From Zygnema cylindricum (taxonomy: Eukaryota; Streptophyta; Zygnematophyceae; Zygnematales; Zygnemataceae), in contig JBBHKE010002227.1 of the NCBI GenBank assembly GCA_037447655.1, positions 164,763-228,762 of the forward strand: DNA of 64,000 nucleotides, given 5' to 3'. The translations under genes were made by a program, and so were the position numbers. This document shows positions 22,201-34,500 of the stretch, piece after piece; position 1 is the stretch's first letter, and every line of letters starts with the position of its first letter. The notes beneath the pieces are model-generated. The model was not told where the DNA came from. It saw only the letters and a list, made by a program, of their open reading frames with translations, and ran no database searches.

Positions 22201-25200
22201 CTCTTTCTCCTTCATTTCTCTTTCTATCCTTTCTTTCTCGACCCTCTCACGTTCTTTTCGTAATTTCTCCTCTCGCTCCCTCTCTTTCCTGAGCCTCTCC
22301 TGTCTCTCTCGTTCTTTCCGTTCCTTTTCTATTCTTTCTTTCTCTTCGTTTCGCTCTCTTGTCTCCTTCTCTATCCGCTCCTTTTCTAACCGATCCCTTT
22401 CTATCCGCTCCTCCATCTTTTCTTTCTCTTCCCTCTCCTTTGCCTTTCGCTCTCTGTCCTTTCTTTCATTCTCCTCCACTTCCCTTGCCATCCTTTCTTT
22501 TGCTTTCCTTTCTGCCTCTCTCCTTTCCTTCTCCAATTCCCTCTCTATTCTCTCCTTCTCCAGTCTATCCCTCTCTATCCTCTCCTTCTCCAGTCTGTCC
22601 CTCTCTATCCTCTCCTTCTCCATTCTGTCCCTCTCTTTCCTGTCCCTTTCTATCCTCTCCTTCTCTCTCCGTTCCCTGTCCTTCCTTTCTATTTCGTCCT
22701 GCTCTAACATTTGCTTCTCAATTTGCTTCCTCTCTTCCTTATCTAATGTTCTTTCATGTTCCGCTCCTCTTTCCCATTCCATGTCAGTTTCATTAGGCCG
22801 CTTCTTCTCCTCCACAAATGTTTGGTTTACCTTTTGGCTTCCCTGCTCATCATGCTGTTCGATCTCCACCTCTTGTGGATTCTCATTTCCACATAACTCT
22901 TCTTGATTTTTTCTGCCTTCTAGTTCCCCTGTCTCCCATTCCGTTTTCCCTTCGCCATCATTCACGTCATCCATATCCTGTCCAATCTCTGCCTCTTCAT
23001 CTGCTTCAAGCTCACCTTCTTCTCTCTCTTCGTCCTCTTCATCTTCTCCCTTGTCAGATTGATGCTCATAACTACTTAATTGTTCTGCTGCCTTTCCTGC
23101 TTCAGTTCTTTGGGCCTCTACTATTGGCCCACTCTTGGGAACTCTCTCCCCCTCTCCTAATGTGGCCTTCGCTTGGCTAAAAGGTATGTGTTCTTCCACC
23201 GTACTGTCCTCCACTCTAGGTGAAAAAGTAGTCTTCCCATCCAACAACTCCTGCCTTGGATCATCGTGATTGACAGCTGTCGTTTCATTTTGATGACTTT
23301 CTCCCTTCTCCAATGCTGTTGGGCCTGATGAAATGCTCAGAGTTTCTCCCATTTCATCTAGAGCAGCCTCTCCCTCATTTACACTGTCCACAATATCCAC
23401 TCCTTCCCTTGTCCCAAAAAGGTCAATCTCCTCGTCAACTATTCCTGCTTCATCCCCTTTCAGCAACCGGGTGTTCTCTACATCCTGGGTTCCATGCCTT
23501 TCTTTACGCTTCAGTTCCCTTTCCCCTTTCTCGCCTCTCTCCTTTTTGGGCATCTTGACAGTTTTAGCCTTCTCGATCCTCTCCATCGGCTCACCAGTCA
23601 AATCACCTTGATCAATCTTTTCTCTTTTCTCCGGCCTCTCATTTAGGGCTCGCTCAGCCCTCCGCTTCTCTCGGTTACTCTCTTTCTCGGCTTTCCTCAC
23701 ACTGGACCCTCCGACGTTCTGAGCCAATTCCTTCACTTCACTCTTGTTAACTCCAGAGGCCTCCTTTACAGCACCAGGAATACTTGAATCCTCAACTCCA
23801 TCATCAACATCGACCTCTTCCTCCACACCAATGTCAATCGTCTCAAACCCAGATGCAACTGCTGCACCTCGATCCTTCAGTCCATCAACAAGGTGAAGTT
23901 CTTCTTCTGGCTCCAACTTTTCCACCTTAGAGCTGCTGTCTTTGTGGTCCTTATGCTTATGCTGCGATCTTTCTCCGTCCTTTTTCTCTCGTTTACTCTC
24001 ACGTCCCCCACTCTCCCCAGTTCTACCATCTTTTGATTCAGACCTTGACAGCTTCAATTCTGCTTTGTTTTCTTGAGTCAATTTTACATCTGTCCCATCA
24101 GATGCAAGCATTGGCACCTTTGCTTCCCCATCACTGTCAATATCGATATCCACACTCTCCTCATCCTCTTCTCCACTTGAGCTGCTACTCCCTTCAGATT
24201 CACTGTCGCTTCCACTGGTTCCACTACTTTCACTCCCAGATTCAGATCCACTTTCACTCTCACTGTCACTCGCGGACCCTCCACTGCTTGCACTCTCATC
24301 CCCACTCTCTTCCTGACCAGCATTACCCTCCACAGTAGTGTCCAGAGCTTTAGAACTCTGTTCCGGACTTTTCAGCTGTGTCTCACTATTCTGGCGTTTA
24401 TTACTTGTCCGGACTGTCTTAAGTTTCTCATTAACCTCAACGCCACCAGGCTTCACCCTTTCATTGGGAGGATGGTGCTCAGCATTTTCCTGGCCTTGCC
24501 CCGATAAAAGAACTCGCCCTCCTTTTGAATCATGTCCAGTTTTATTTTCTGCAAACGACGTCTTCTGACGGTCTCCCAAGGATTGCGACTCTGATCGGCC
24601 AGCATTTTGTTCTTGCCCCTTGGGAGAAGCCTTTGTGTCATGTCCTCCTTTCAAAGGATGAGTTGCACCGGAATTATTGCGTGAAGAAGGAAGTTTTGCA
24701 ACATTGTTGGAAAGATCCGCAACCCCCGTAGGCTTCCCATTGTGCTCTTGAGCATTAGCTGGTTCTGGAAGCGTAGGAGGGGACTCCACTAGACTGTCAG
24801 GAGAACTGGAAGACAAGCGAGACCAGATTGACATATAAGCTTATAATTCTTCTTTATAAAGAATACCAAGCGGGCTACCATGCATCCTCAAAAGAAGAAG
24901 AAGATTCAAAAAAGCGCGACCGCAGACCGGCTTTTTGTGCAGTGTTGCTAGTAAGTGTTACTAGTAATTACAGTAGCAAAAGATCACGCCAGAACTGCTG
25001 GATGGTGGGGAACTGACCTTGTGCCCACAGAAGGGGGTGTTGGGATAGAGCTTTGCAACCTCCATAACCCAGGAGCTTTGTACTCTGCAATCTGGAATTA
25101 AAAGACAGAAAAAGAGAAGGGGATTTTTATTGAATTCACAATGAATAAATTCATCAAGGTGAATGAGAATCCAGATAATCAGCAACAAACTGCTCAGACG

Positions 25201-26136
25201 CACTATAGTGAGAATCGTTATTAGCGTAGGTAGCACTAATTCAATGCCGGGTTTTTTCTGCCCTCTGATCACAAAATAACGTTAAACACTAATTGTTTTT
25301 GTTTAACACTAATTCTTTAAGCGGTTCAAAAACAGTCACGTCAATCAAAACTGAATTATAAGTAATAAAAATATAAACCACACGCTGATAATTTCTTTAC
25401 TCTAATAACGCTTCACAGTGTATGATACTACACATGGGTTAAGCTATGTAAGCTTAACAAAACAAAGTTGCTTTGAGCACTAGTACTTGAACAAAGACAT
25501 GTGGTTAAGAAACTATGTGAACTAGGATAATGTTGAAAAATGGATGCTAAACAAAAGCTGGTGGGAAGACCCAATTTACACCCAAACTATAAGGTTGCCA
25601 TCGCATCATAACACTCCACTATCATAACAAAAATAAAATTAATACAAAGAGTTTCTTTAGTCCTGTTCATTTCATGTCCTACCTTCAACCTGTGTGCAAC
25701 TGACCTGCTTTAAAGTTCTCTCCATCTGATGAAACTCTCTTCCAATTGCCTTCTCCAAAGCCTGCAGCATTTCACATATCCACCAAACGGTATTCTTGGT
25801 CATAAAGGTCACTGAATTCTTAAGCCTCTAATCAAATCCCTAAGATGATTATGAACAGCCCCCTCCACAGCAGCCCCATGTGGGCCCTGTCAGTTCTCAT
25901 TATAAGCAATAAAAACACCATTCTACAAGCCACACTCCTGGTATCACCAATGTGCATCAGGAGGAAAAGGGTGGGTATATAAATGATCAAATACGATTTT
26001 ACAAATTTATGACGTCAAAATGGTGGAGTTAAGTGGCAAACAAGACTGGAGCATGTCCTGTCGGGATTAGAACATAGAAGCACATCCGCTCATGATCCTC
26101 TAGAATCAACATACATATATAACATACAACGCTATA

Positions 26137-26173
<37 letters not shown>

Positions 26174-29100
26174 AAACATACTATACATTTACATATGCAA
26201 TTTACATATATAATACACATACATATATATATATACATATTATATATAGACACATTTATACATTATACATAATACATATAGAACAGCCATGCTAGTAGTT
26301 GTACCACGTAACCAGGCTATGAGGAAATGCACCTTCAGCATACGATCGGATATAGGGCATAGAAACAAGAAAAGAATAGACAGAAATGGGCATTGCTGAA
26401 ATACCGGCAGACCAGTTAGATCCAGGAAAAGGATACAAAACTGTCCTATCTCAGAAGGCAATTTTCGGTAATTAATAGGTATTAAAGGTAGATAATCGTT
26501 TGAAATAATAGGTTCATGATTTTGGATGATGCCTCCTGCAGTCTAAAGAAACTGATAATTTCAAGTAAACGTAACCTTACGATGCTTACAATTATTTTTA
26601 AGGAGAACATAAGGCTCAAGGATGATGATGTAAGACAGAGAACCAAAAGCCAGCATAAAAGTGCCTCCCACGGCTATAAGAACCTGTTCAAGGAGGTTAT
26701 ATTCAAGGGGCCACATTCAAGGAGGTTTCAGGAACTTAAAGAGATTCATAAGGCAACTACAGTCTGAACTCGTTGTTCCAATATTTCTGAAGGTTTGAGT
26801 CTCCCAAAACAATAACCTGAGTTGTTTCTGTCACTAAGAAATCGGCAGCTATCGTTTAAATACTCGAGCGAATTCCATTAAGGAATAGACAAGCCTAGAT
26901 TGCTACATGCCACAAGCTTTCTCTCTCACCTTGGGTTTCATGCCTTTAGGATTTTGCTTAAGTATCCGTATGATAGTCAATCGCAGTTCCGTGAGGTTAA
27001 TAGGAGCCTGAGATGACGATGTTTTGCCTTGAGGCGCTCCATTTTCCGCTGGACTGTTTGCATCACTTGCGGGGCTCACCACTTTTTCCTTTCCTCCTAT
27101 TCTAGGCGGAAGAGCAGGAATAGAGACAGGAGTGGGAGTCAGAGTGACGACAGGTGGAGGAGGAGGAGGAGGAGGAGGAGGAGGCGTTGCTACAGGAACG
27201 ACCGGTGGAAGAACTTCACGAGTTGTTTTTTGAGTCTGAGAAAGAGTGACAGCGGGTGCGGGAGGGGGGCGAGAAGGGGGAATGGGGCGCGAAATAGGTT
27301 TGTTTATGGGTGTAACCTTCGGTCTCGTGGCAGGAGGGACTGCATGCGGAGCAATACTGCAAATTAGTCCTAAAATTTTTTGGCCAGTGGAAGATGTAGA
27401 AGATAAAAGACCACGTAAATACCAAGCCCCTTTCCCTTTAAAGTTGGACCAAAGGTGCCCACCAAATTGGCGAAACCAGCTGAAGGACTCATTGAATACG
27501 GACGCTCAATGTGCATTCTTTCTCTTCAAGCCATGTGATCAACAACAGTAGACCGTGACTCGTTATAAGAAAAAATAAATTACTAGCGTGGGAATTCCAT
27601 TAATGTTATTGTGTTTCAAACGTTTATAGAATTAGCAGTAAGAAAAAAAACATATATTTTAATTTCAAGGGCTATAGGGCCACCGATACAGTGTTATCAA
27701 CTTTAATAGCGATACAAGGCGTACGTTGTAGATAACTGCAGAAAAGGCATTGAAGATGTTAACCTTACCGCCAGACAAAAATGTTGGTTTCCTCTTCTTG
27801 TTGTTTTGCGATTGTGAACTTCCTGGGCCCAACAAAGAACCCCTCATATAATGAAAAAAACAAAACAAGGCCGATAATATAGGTGATTATGCAAGGGATG
27901 TGGAACAATCCAACTACGCGTGCTTACCAGTCTTTCATTAACTTTCTTCTCACAATTGGAACTCAATCTGTGAACAAATAGCATCTTTCGCTTCAGCGTA
28001 TAAGTTTTTCATCGGCTTTTTAGTTTGGACTATTTCATGGAAAGGCACCTTCATCTACAAGCGGTGGGTGATCTTGCTTGAAATAATACTTTTCCTAAAA
28101 AAAAGAAACTCCGCGTAAATGCTCGCCTACATCTACGGGCTTGTCCTGTCTTCATCTGGAGTTTAACATTGTCCCTTTTTCTGTGCGAAGTTACAAAAAC
28201 ATCGTATATAAAAGGATGTATAACTCAAAACAATGAAGGATACAAGATGGAGATTTGTAGACGCAACAGTATGGAACTACAAATATTGGAATCTCTATGC
28301 CAGACAAGAGTATAAGCAAGTTGCTACTGGCGGTGAAAATCCATAAAGAAAAAGTATCAAAAAACAGACCACATATGAGACTCATGCCGAAGAAGGGACA
28401 ACTAGACATCTGTCCAAGAGGATCGTGGAGTTCATTCGGTGAGCAACAGTTACCAAATGAGCAGAGTAACAATTGTCAAGGAAAACCGGTTAAAAAGGGA
28501 ACAATATGAGGAGTTTCCGGTGAAACTGTATTAAATGTAGCAAGATATTCAAGCCCCTCTCCGCGGTCAACGCATTAAAGTCTACTAAAGGAGAATGCAT
28601 TAATAAAAAAAAGCAGGCATGTATATGTCCATTCCGTGATCAAAATAACAATGCCGTAAATATTGAATCGGCCCAGGAGTTGATCCACCACCAGATAAAT
28701 TCTTTACTTATTCTAGACATTTTCGTTGCATGCATTAATAAAAAAGACAACTGTTTAACAGGGGCATTATACCCCCATGAGGCTCATGACAAGTAGACAA
28801 AGTTTTGCATTTCTTACCATCTAGGCCTGGATTTTTTGGATCGAACACCATCACCCTGCACAAACAGAGCAACTTTGTAATATTGGAACTGAGAGAGCAT
28901 AGCTTGCAGGAGTTGTATCTTCGACAGAGAGCTACTTTTGCCCAACTATGGAGGAGAGATGGCCATGGAAACAGTTGCGGACCCTAGCAGTTCTACACTA
29001 TAAGAGAAGGAAGACAGCGGACAGGCACATTCGCCTGTCCAAAATGTAACTGGCTAAACAATTTCACGGCAAGGTCAGCAGGAAACCCCCTGGTGCAACT

Positions 29101-29986
29101 GCTACATGGGTGAGACATATCAACCCTAGACAGATTCCAGCTCATTCACATCATAAGCAGTTTCAACAGTCCTACTTACTTTCGTCCTTTCTGCGACTTG
29201 TCAACTGCCTCAGAACGTCCTTTCCACATTTCCCTCTCTGTATCATCGAGGAAACGCTGAACTGAAAGCTTTCGGTCCACAGAACCGACATGAATTAAAG
29301 CCCCTTCTGCCCCATTGGACGTTTGCTGCTCATCCATGTAGCAGTCACACAAACCTGAGCCTGCTTCGGGGTTTGAAGTCAACTTGAACTCCATATCTCC
29401 AACTTTGATAACCTACAAGCAGAACATACATCTTGATAAAACGTATAAATCCAAAACCTTGAGATGCTGGATGAGATGCTTCTATGGTTTCAGTAATGAA
29501 CTGTATGGCTTAAATTGGTCGGAATTTGCAACAGGCTTCTCCCAGTACTTCATCATAAAAAATGAATGACAGAAAATAAGAAAAATCGTAAAATAAGAAC
29601 CCCGGAATCTTCAGAATAACTAAATGTCTAAGTCAAACACACATTCTATGCAACCGATAACAATCAAAACCCGACAGAAAATAACTTACATTGGCCATAC
29701 CAAACTTAATCTCCGGTTGAACTCCATTCTGCTCAGCCTGTAGCAACACCTCCATTAGTTTGGCTGACATCTTCATAGTCATTGCAAACGCCATCTTCCG
29801 GCCAGGAGACGGAGGTCGAAGTTGAAATGATTCCTCCACCTCCGCCGCGCCTGACTCTACCACGGGAACAAATCTTTGTACTACCTCCCTTCGAACTGCA
29901 AGAGGGGCGGAAGGAAGAGGAGCCATAGGCTTTGGACGACCACGAGCAGGACCTCTTCCCAGCATCTTTGCTGCTGATTTCTTCAT
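16240..29986 (-). CDS. ELL-like transcription elongation factor with occludin/ELL homology domain, 11 exons
   Basis: Exons in order: 29986-29690, 29412-29180, 28855-28818, 27369-26930, 25761-25705, 25091-25018, 24805-20816, 20220-20143, 19706-19601, 18822-18772, 16290-16240. All junctions are GT-AG and in phase; total 5415 nt, 1804 residues, stop TGA. ELL proteins stimulate RNA polymerase II elongation in the nucleus. Residues 1-190 form a conserved N-terminal domain (MAFAMTMKMSAKLMEVLLQA, then VIKVGDMEFKLT and VMVFDPKNPG). Residues 190-315 are Pro-rich, about 315-379 look like a winged helix (NLTELRLTIIRILKQNPKG to IAEYKAPGLWRLQ), 380-1690 are highly charged, and 1690-1804 are the occludin/ELL domain. 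The ATG at 24834 in front of the giant exon is intronic; the true start is 29986, where exon 1 opens. Naming rests on fold-level motif resemblance and exon-phase consistency, not a search. Length exceeds animal ELL (about 600-650 residues) because of the charged middle. Introns contain MITEs. Confidence 0.8.
16862..17076. mobile_element. M1-type MITE in intron 10 of the ELL-like gene
   Basis: Starts TA-CACCGTGAATCACTATTAAC and ends in an inverted GTTAATAGCCATTCACGCC. Interior TCTGCCCTCTGGCCACAAAA is shared with the copy at 25206-25420. Size about 215 bp; no coding capacity. Confidence 0.7.
17889..18107. mobile_element. M1-type MITE in intron 10 of the ELL-like gene
   Basis: 219 bp between TA dinucleotides, with ends CACCGTGAATTGTTTTTAG and an inverted CTAACAGCGATTCACAGTG. 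TA flanks and terminal repeats suggest mobilisation by a Tc1/mariner-type transposase encoded elsewhere. Confidence 0.75.
20816..24805 (-). other. Giant exon 7 of the ELL-like gene: acidic Ser/Glu tracts and Arg/Glu single-helix region
   Basis: 3990-nt exon, residues 380-1709. It begins at the TCTTCCAG acceptor that completes a Ser codon and ends in a GTAAGT donor. Composition changes along it: Ser/Glu/Asp repeats (near 24160-24290), Lys/Arg/Glu tracts, then about 300 residues of ERDRLEKERIERE-type repeats (about 22050-22720), which should form a long charged single alpha-helix. The antisense strand therefore shows long Ser/Pro/Leu-rich false ORFs. The repeats are internally similar at DNA level (CTCCTTCTCCAGTCTATCCC and variants at 22550-22640), suggesting growth by slippage. 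Confidence 0.85.
25206..25420. mobile_element. M1-type MITE in intron 5 of the ELL-like gene
   Basis: About 215 bp; left end TAGTGAGAATCGTTATTAGC, right end inverted CTAATAACGCTTCACAGTG then TA. Shares interior blocks with 16862-17076. Confidence 0.65.
26135..26260. repeat. TA microsatellite in intron 4
   Basis: Interrupted (TA)n and (CATA)n runs in the 1.2-kb intron between exons 4 and 5 of the ELL-like gene. Confidence 0.9.
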
Positions 29987-30680
29987 CTTAGAAGACTTCG
30001 TTATAAATTAAACAATGTGAATGGTGAAAATTTTATCGCTCGATAATAGTAACAAAAAGAACAAAAGTATATAACGGCCAACACACTAAGCAAATCTCAC
30101 TGCTCTGCAGCAAAAGTGCAAATATCCTAACGTTCATACAACGAGTGAAAAGAACAAAAAGAAAACAAGGAAAAATTTTCATCCAGCTTAAGTTGGGAGC
30201 CGTAAGACAGTGACGGGACTCTCATGCATCGCGTTCACTGCGGGCTTCCTCCTCCGCCAGTGAAACGCCATGGATTAAGCAATACGCGCATGAACATCTC
30301 TCCCTACAGGTGTAAGAAACCCATTTAGTGTAGATACACATTTTGCCGCGCTCTTTACGACACGGACTCATGGTACACAATTGTACTCTGATGAAACGTA
30401 CGGCTTAGCGTGAATCGATATTACGCAGGGTAAATGTCCATGTAACGGAGGGCCCTTCGTTATGCCTGTCGTATGTAATAATGAGAACGGATAAGAATCA
30501 TCCCTCCGTATGAACACCAGCCACGTGTATGTGCCTAGGTGTATGCTCGATTACTCGGGCAATGTTGACACTTTGACAGTTATTTTAAAAGTGAAACGCG
30601 GAAATAAAAATGGGAGGTGGCGTAAAATGGTCCACTGTCATTGTCACATTCTAGAAGGTCGTGTGACATTTTTCCCTGTC
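29987..30680. promoter_or_regulatory. Upstream region of the ELL-like gene
   Basis: Holds the presumed 5' UTR and promoter on the minus strand. I do not see a convincing TATA box at the right distance, and no reading frame of note. The limit with the repeat array that starts near 30680 is gradual. Confidence 0.35.
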
Positions 30681-31525
30681 GGCGGCGGCCTTCTAGAAGC
30701 TTCGACCATGGCTTCCTGTTAGGGTTTTTCTCTCTTCCTTTTGTGTATCCGGCGCCAAATTTGGCGTGCGAGGGCTCCAAAGACAGTATCTTCAACGACC
30801 TTTTTATCAGTGCGAAAATCAGCGCCATTATCTTTTTCGTTTTATCTTAATCGGGTCTGTCAGTTTCGGCCGTTTTTCTTTTTTCCATTTACGGCCATCT
30901 CCTATCCTCTTTGCCGACTAATTTTGGCGTGCCAGTAGCCAGCCATCAGGATTTTTGCTCTGACTGTCTTCTTCCGTCAATTTCAGCCTGCGTTGCTCAG
31001 AATTGGCTTTTACTCGGCGGCCTTCTTTCGACCATCGCTTCCTGTTACGGTATTTTGCCCTTCTCTTCGTGTATCCGGCGCCAAATTTGACGTGCGGGTA
31101 ATCTAAAGAAATAATTTTTCAAGACCTACGGTATTTTGCCCTTCTCTTCGTGTATCCGGCGCCAAATTTGACGTGCGGGTAATCTAAAGAAATAATTTTT
31201 CAAGACCTTTCTACTGGTGGGAAAATCAGCCCCATCCGTTTTCTCGTTTAAATTAGTTGGATATACTAATTTCGGTCCTTTTCATTTCTTCGTTTTGTGC
31301 CCATCTCCGACCACGTTTGCCGCCCAATTTGGCGTTCCATCTGTCAATCATCCAGATATCTGCAATTGATGTTTTCATCCGTCAACATCAGCTCGTTTTG
31401 TGGAGAATTGATTTTTCGTCTACGACCTTCGAGCAACCTCGACCACGGCAACCTCGACCATGGCTCCTTGCTAAGCCTACTTAATTGGAGTTTTTTATCC
31501 TCTGTTACCCCGGATCTCGTCCTCT
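30681..31525 (+). repeat. Tandem leader repeats in front of an RLE retrotransposon
   Basis: Imperfect monomers of about 330-400 bp start near 30681, 31013 and 31417 with CGGCGGCCTTCT or TCTACGACCTTCG, followed by GACCATGGCTTCCTG-like sequence and TCCGGCGCCAAATTTGGCGT. Inside the second monomer a unit of about 80 bp starting ACGGTATTTTGCCC is repeated exactly (about 31047-31126 and 31127-31206). The third monomer runs into the start of the element's reading frame at 31526, so the array looks like a monomeric 5' UTR/promoter. Confidence 0.6.
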
Positions 31526-34500
31526 ATGGCCCCTCAAAAGTGGCGTGCGTCTCACTCGCCATCTCCCTCTACATCTGATCGCTCGCGACCTCGACTCGGC
31601 GACTCAGTTGAGCCCCCTCCGCCTCTCATGCCGAACTCCCAAGCTGAGCCTCTCCCTCATTTGTCTTCCTTTCCATTGGGTCATTTGCCAACATTGCACG
31701 TGCACCAAAACCCTCCCAAAACTGTATCCGTTGCCACCAACTCAACCACACATGGGCTCGTTAACCCACCACCGGCAACCACTCTTAATCCCATTCAACC
31801 TCCTTCCATAGAACCTGCACATTCACTTGCCCACACTAGCCTTTATCGCCCTCCTCAACTTTAGCCACAATCCCACCTTCCACTATCTACATCTATTTCA
31901 CCATTGCCATCATCACAACTCCCGCCTCCTCTTGGTGGTCCATTGGTCCTAAACGTGGGTCAATCAAGCCAAACATCACCCTTTCCACCTTCGGCCCCTT
32001 TATCTCCGACCCCTCTCATTGTGGAGACGACATGAACTCCAGTCCCAAGCACGGGGCCTTCTCGAGTCCCTTACCCTGGGTGTGGCAACACAAGGGCAGG
32101 TGTCACACGACGTTCGAAAGCTTGCCCGAGGACAAAGACCAACATTCCCCCTTGTTCTCCTAAACATCCTACACCCCTTCAGATTCGTCGTCAGCCATCT
32201 CCTTCTGATTGACAGTTTGTTCGTCGCCTTGATGTTCTTGGGAGCTATCAATTAGGTTACCCGCGTCCCCGTCTTTACACCCGTATCCCCCATCATCTTC
32301 GAGAATCTATCAAAACGGCTTTGCGACTTCCATTGGATTTATTGGCTAGCGATGTTTCAAATGAAGCCGCATGGCACTTTCTATTCATGTTTCAGCTTTG
32401 GGCTATAGTTCTACCACCCCGGGGGGGTGCTAGTGGAGCTCGTGAGACGCGGGCTCGGTGCCAACGTTTTCTACGTGGCGATTGGGTGTCTTTAAAACAA
32501 GAACACACAGATCGCGTTATTGGTTTTTTTGTGTCACCTCGTTGACGTCGCACCCTATTACCACGTTTTACTGCTCGACTGCACCGAATGTCCTCCTTGG
32601 TCGTTCAAGGGAATTTTCTCGAGCTGCGCGAGCTCTTCGACCTTTTACGCCCTCTCCATCTTCGGGGGCAACTATTGACACATTGGGTTTGCTGCACTTT
32701 CCTGCACTTGACGATATCGTTTTCTTTGTTGAAGGGTATGATCCTCTTGGACCATTTGATTTGTATCGTGAAGCCTTTACCAAGGCACTCATCAAGTCCC
32801 CTCACCTTTTGGCGGGCAGTCCCTCTGGGATGGTTTATAAATTACTTCGTGATATCTTTCCTCATGAGACCCCTTCCCAAAGATTCGACCTCCTCTTTAA
32901 AGTAGCCTCAGAGGTGGCTCGGGGACACATTCCCCATAGTGTTGTCCCGCTTCTTTCTGCCGCTCGACTTGTGGTTGTTTCTAAGCCTGCTGGGGGGGTC
33001 TGTCCAATCGCCATTGGTGAAGTATTGTACTGCTTGGTGGCTTGTGCTATTTACATTCAACTCCAAGGAGCGTTCCACGACCATTTTTCGCCGTACCAAT
33101 TTGGAGTTGCTACGAAAAGGGGTTGTGAGGCGGTTATCCATGGTTTGTGAACTGTTATGGATCTTCATCCAGATTGGGTGGTTCTTCAATGGGTGTAGCT
33201 AACGCCTTCAATACCATTGATCCTAATGCTATTTTTCGAGAGCTACCACATGCACCTTCACCAATCAACCAACTGTTTCCTTTTGGTAGGGCATTTTATG
33301 CTCGACCCAGCTCGCTACTCTTTTCTCTTGGGGGTCTTTAATGTGAGGTTGTCACTTTAGAGTCCGCAATCGGCACTCCACAAGGTGATCCTATAGGGGC
33401 ACCTATTTTTGCTTTGGCCCATCTTCAAGCATTAAGAGGGTCAACTACAGCCTTCCCAAGTTGTTTATTCCTTTCAATTGCGGATGACACACATATCGTG
33501 GGTCCGCGCGATCAAGTTTTTTTTGCTTTCTCTCATTTTGCGGACCAACTTCATCGAATCGGGCTCTAAGTCAAACCATCCAAGTTTGTGGCTTGGTGCC
33601 ATCGAGGTTTGTCGTCGCGTTGCTCGCTCTCGAGCGGTTTTCGTCTTGCATCCCAAGATGAGGGTATATAGGCTTTAGGTAGCCCTATTGGTGCTCCTTC
33701 TTTCACCATCCAAGTAATTCAAGATACACTGTAAGAAGACCTTTCTCATAGCGACGACCTCCTTAAGGTGGCGGACACACACATGTGGCATTTTCGATCT
33801 GATCCGTTGTTTTGCTCAGAGTCGTCTTTATCTAGCACAGACTTTACCACCCACAACTTCATTTTTGTCTTCGTTTAAGGATTTTGATGACAATCTTTTT
33901 GGTGTACTCCACCACCTTGTTGGTCATGGAATTTTTTATCGTCCGGAGGGGCCACTTGCTCGTCAACAAGCCAGCCTCCCAATCTCCAACGGCGGGTTAG
34001 GCTTGATTTCCGTGGCCAAAGTTGCGTCAGGGGCATATCTGGGTAGTTGGGCCTTTCGTGGTTCCTAGCATCACTTCTCGTTTCATTGTGGATGATGTCC
34101 CCATTCTGGCGCAAGTTGTCTCTAAAGTGGAAGACCGGCTATTTCTATTTCAACAAGCTCTCCTTTCATCTCATGCGCTACTACCTCCAAACGCTCAAAA
34201 CCAAGTTCCACCTTTTAAATCCCTCATGGCCGACACTAACTTCCAACTTCAACTACGCATATTTGAGCAAGTGGTCGCCGATGATTTTGCAGTCCTCTTA
34301 GAGGCGCTACCTTCTACTCAAGCACGTGCTGGTTTACGTTCGTGTTAGGGGCTTGGGGCTGGTGCGTGGCTACAAGCGACACCAACCTTTTCGACACTTT
34401 GTCTATCACTTGACTAATTCACTTCTGCTTTACGCTTGCGGTTGGATTTGCCCCATCCTCCGCTTTTACGGGGGCCTCGGTGCGTTTGCAACCAAACCAT

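Noticed and set aside
21130-24340. Long plus-strand Ser/Pro/Leu-rich reading frames
   Set aside because: Exact antisense of the charged giant exon of the ELL-like gene; composition shadows of Glu/Arg/Lys codons.
24806-24834. ATG at 24834 as the start of the 1340-codon protein
   Set aside because: The acceptor TCTTCCAG at about 24806 joins exon 6 in phase and gives a continuous protein from 29986; the ATG lies in the intron.
27029-27367. Plus-strand Arg/Ser-rich frame resembling a splicing factor
   Set aside because: Antisense of the Pro-rich exon 4 of the ELL-like gene, whose splice phases fit on the minus strand.
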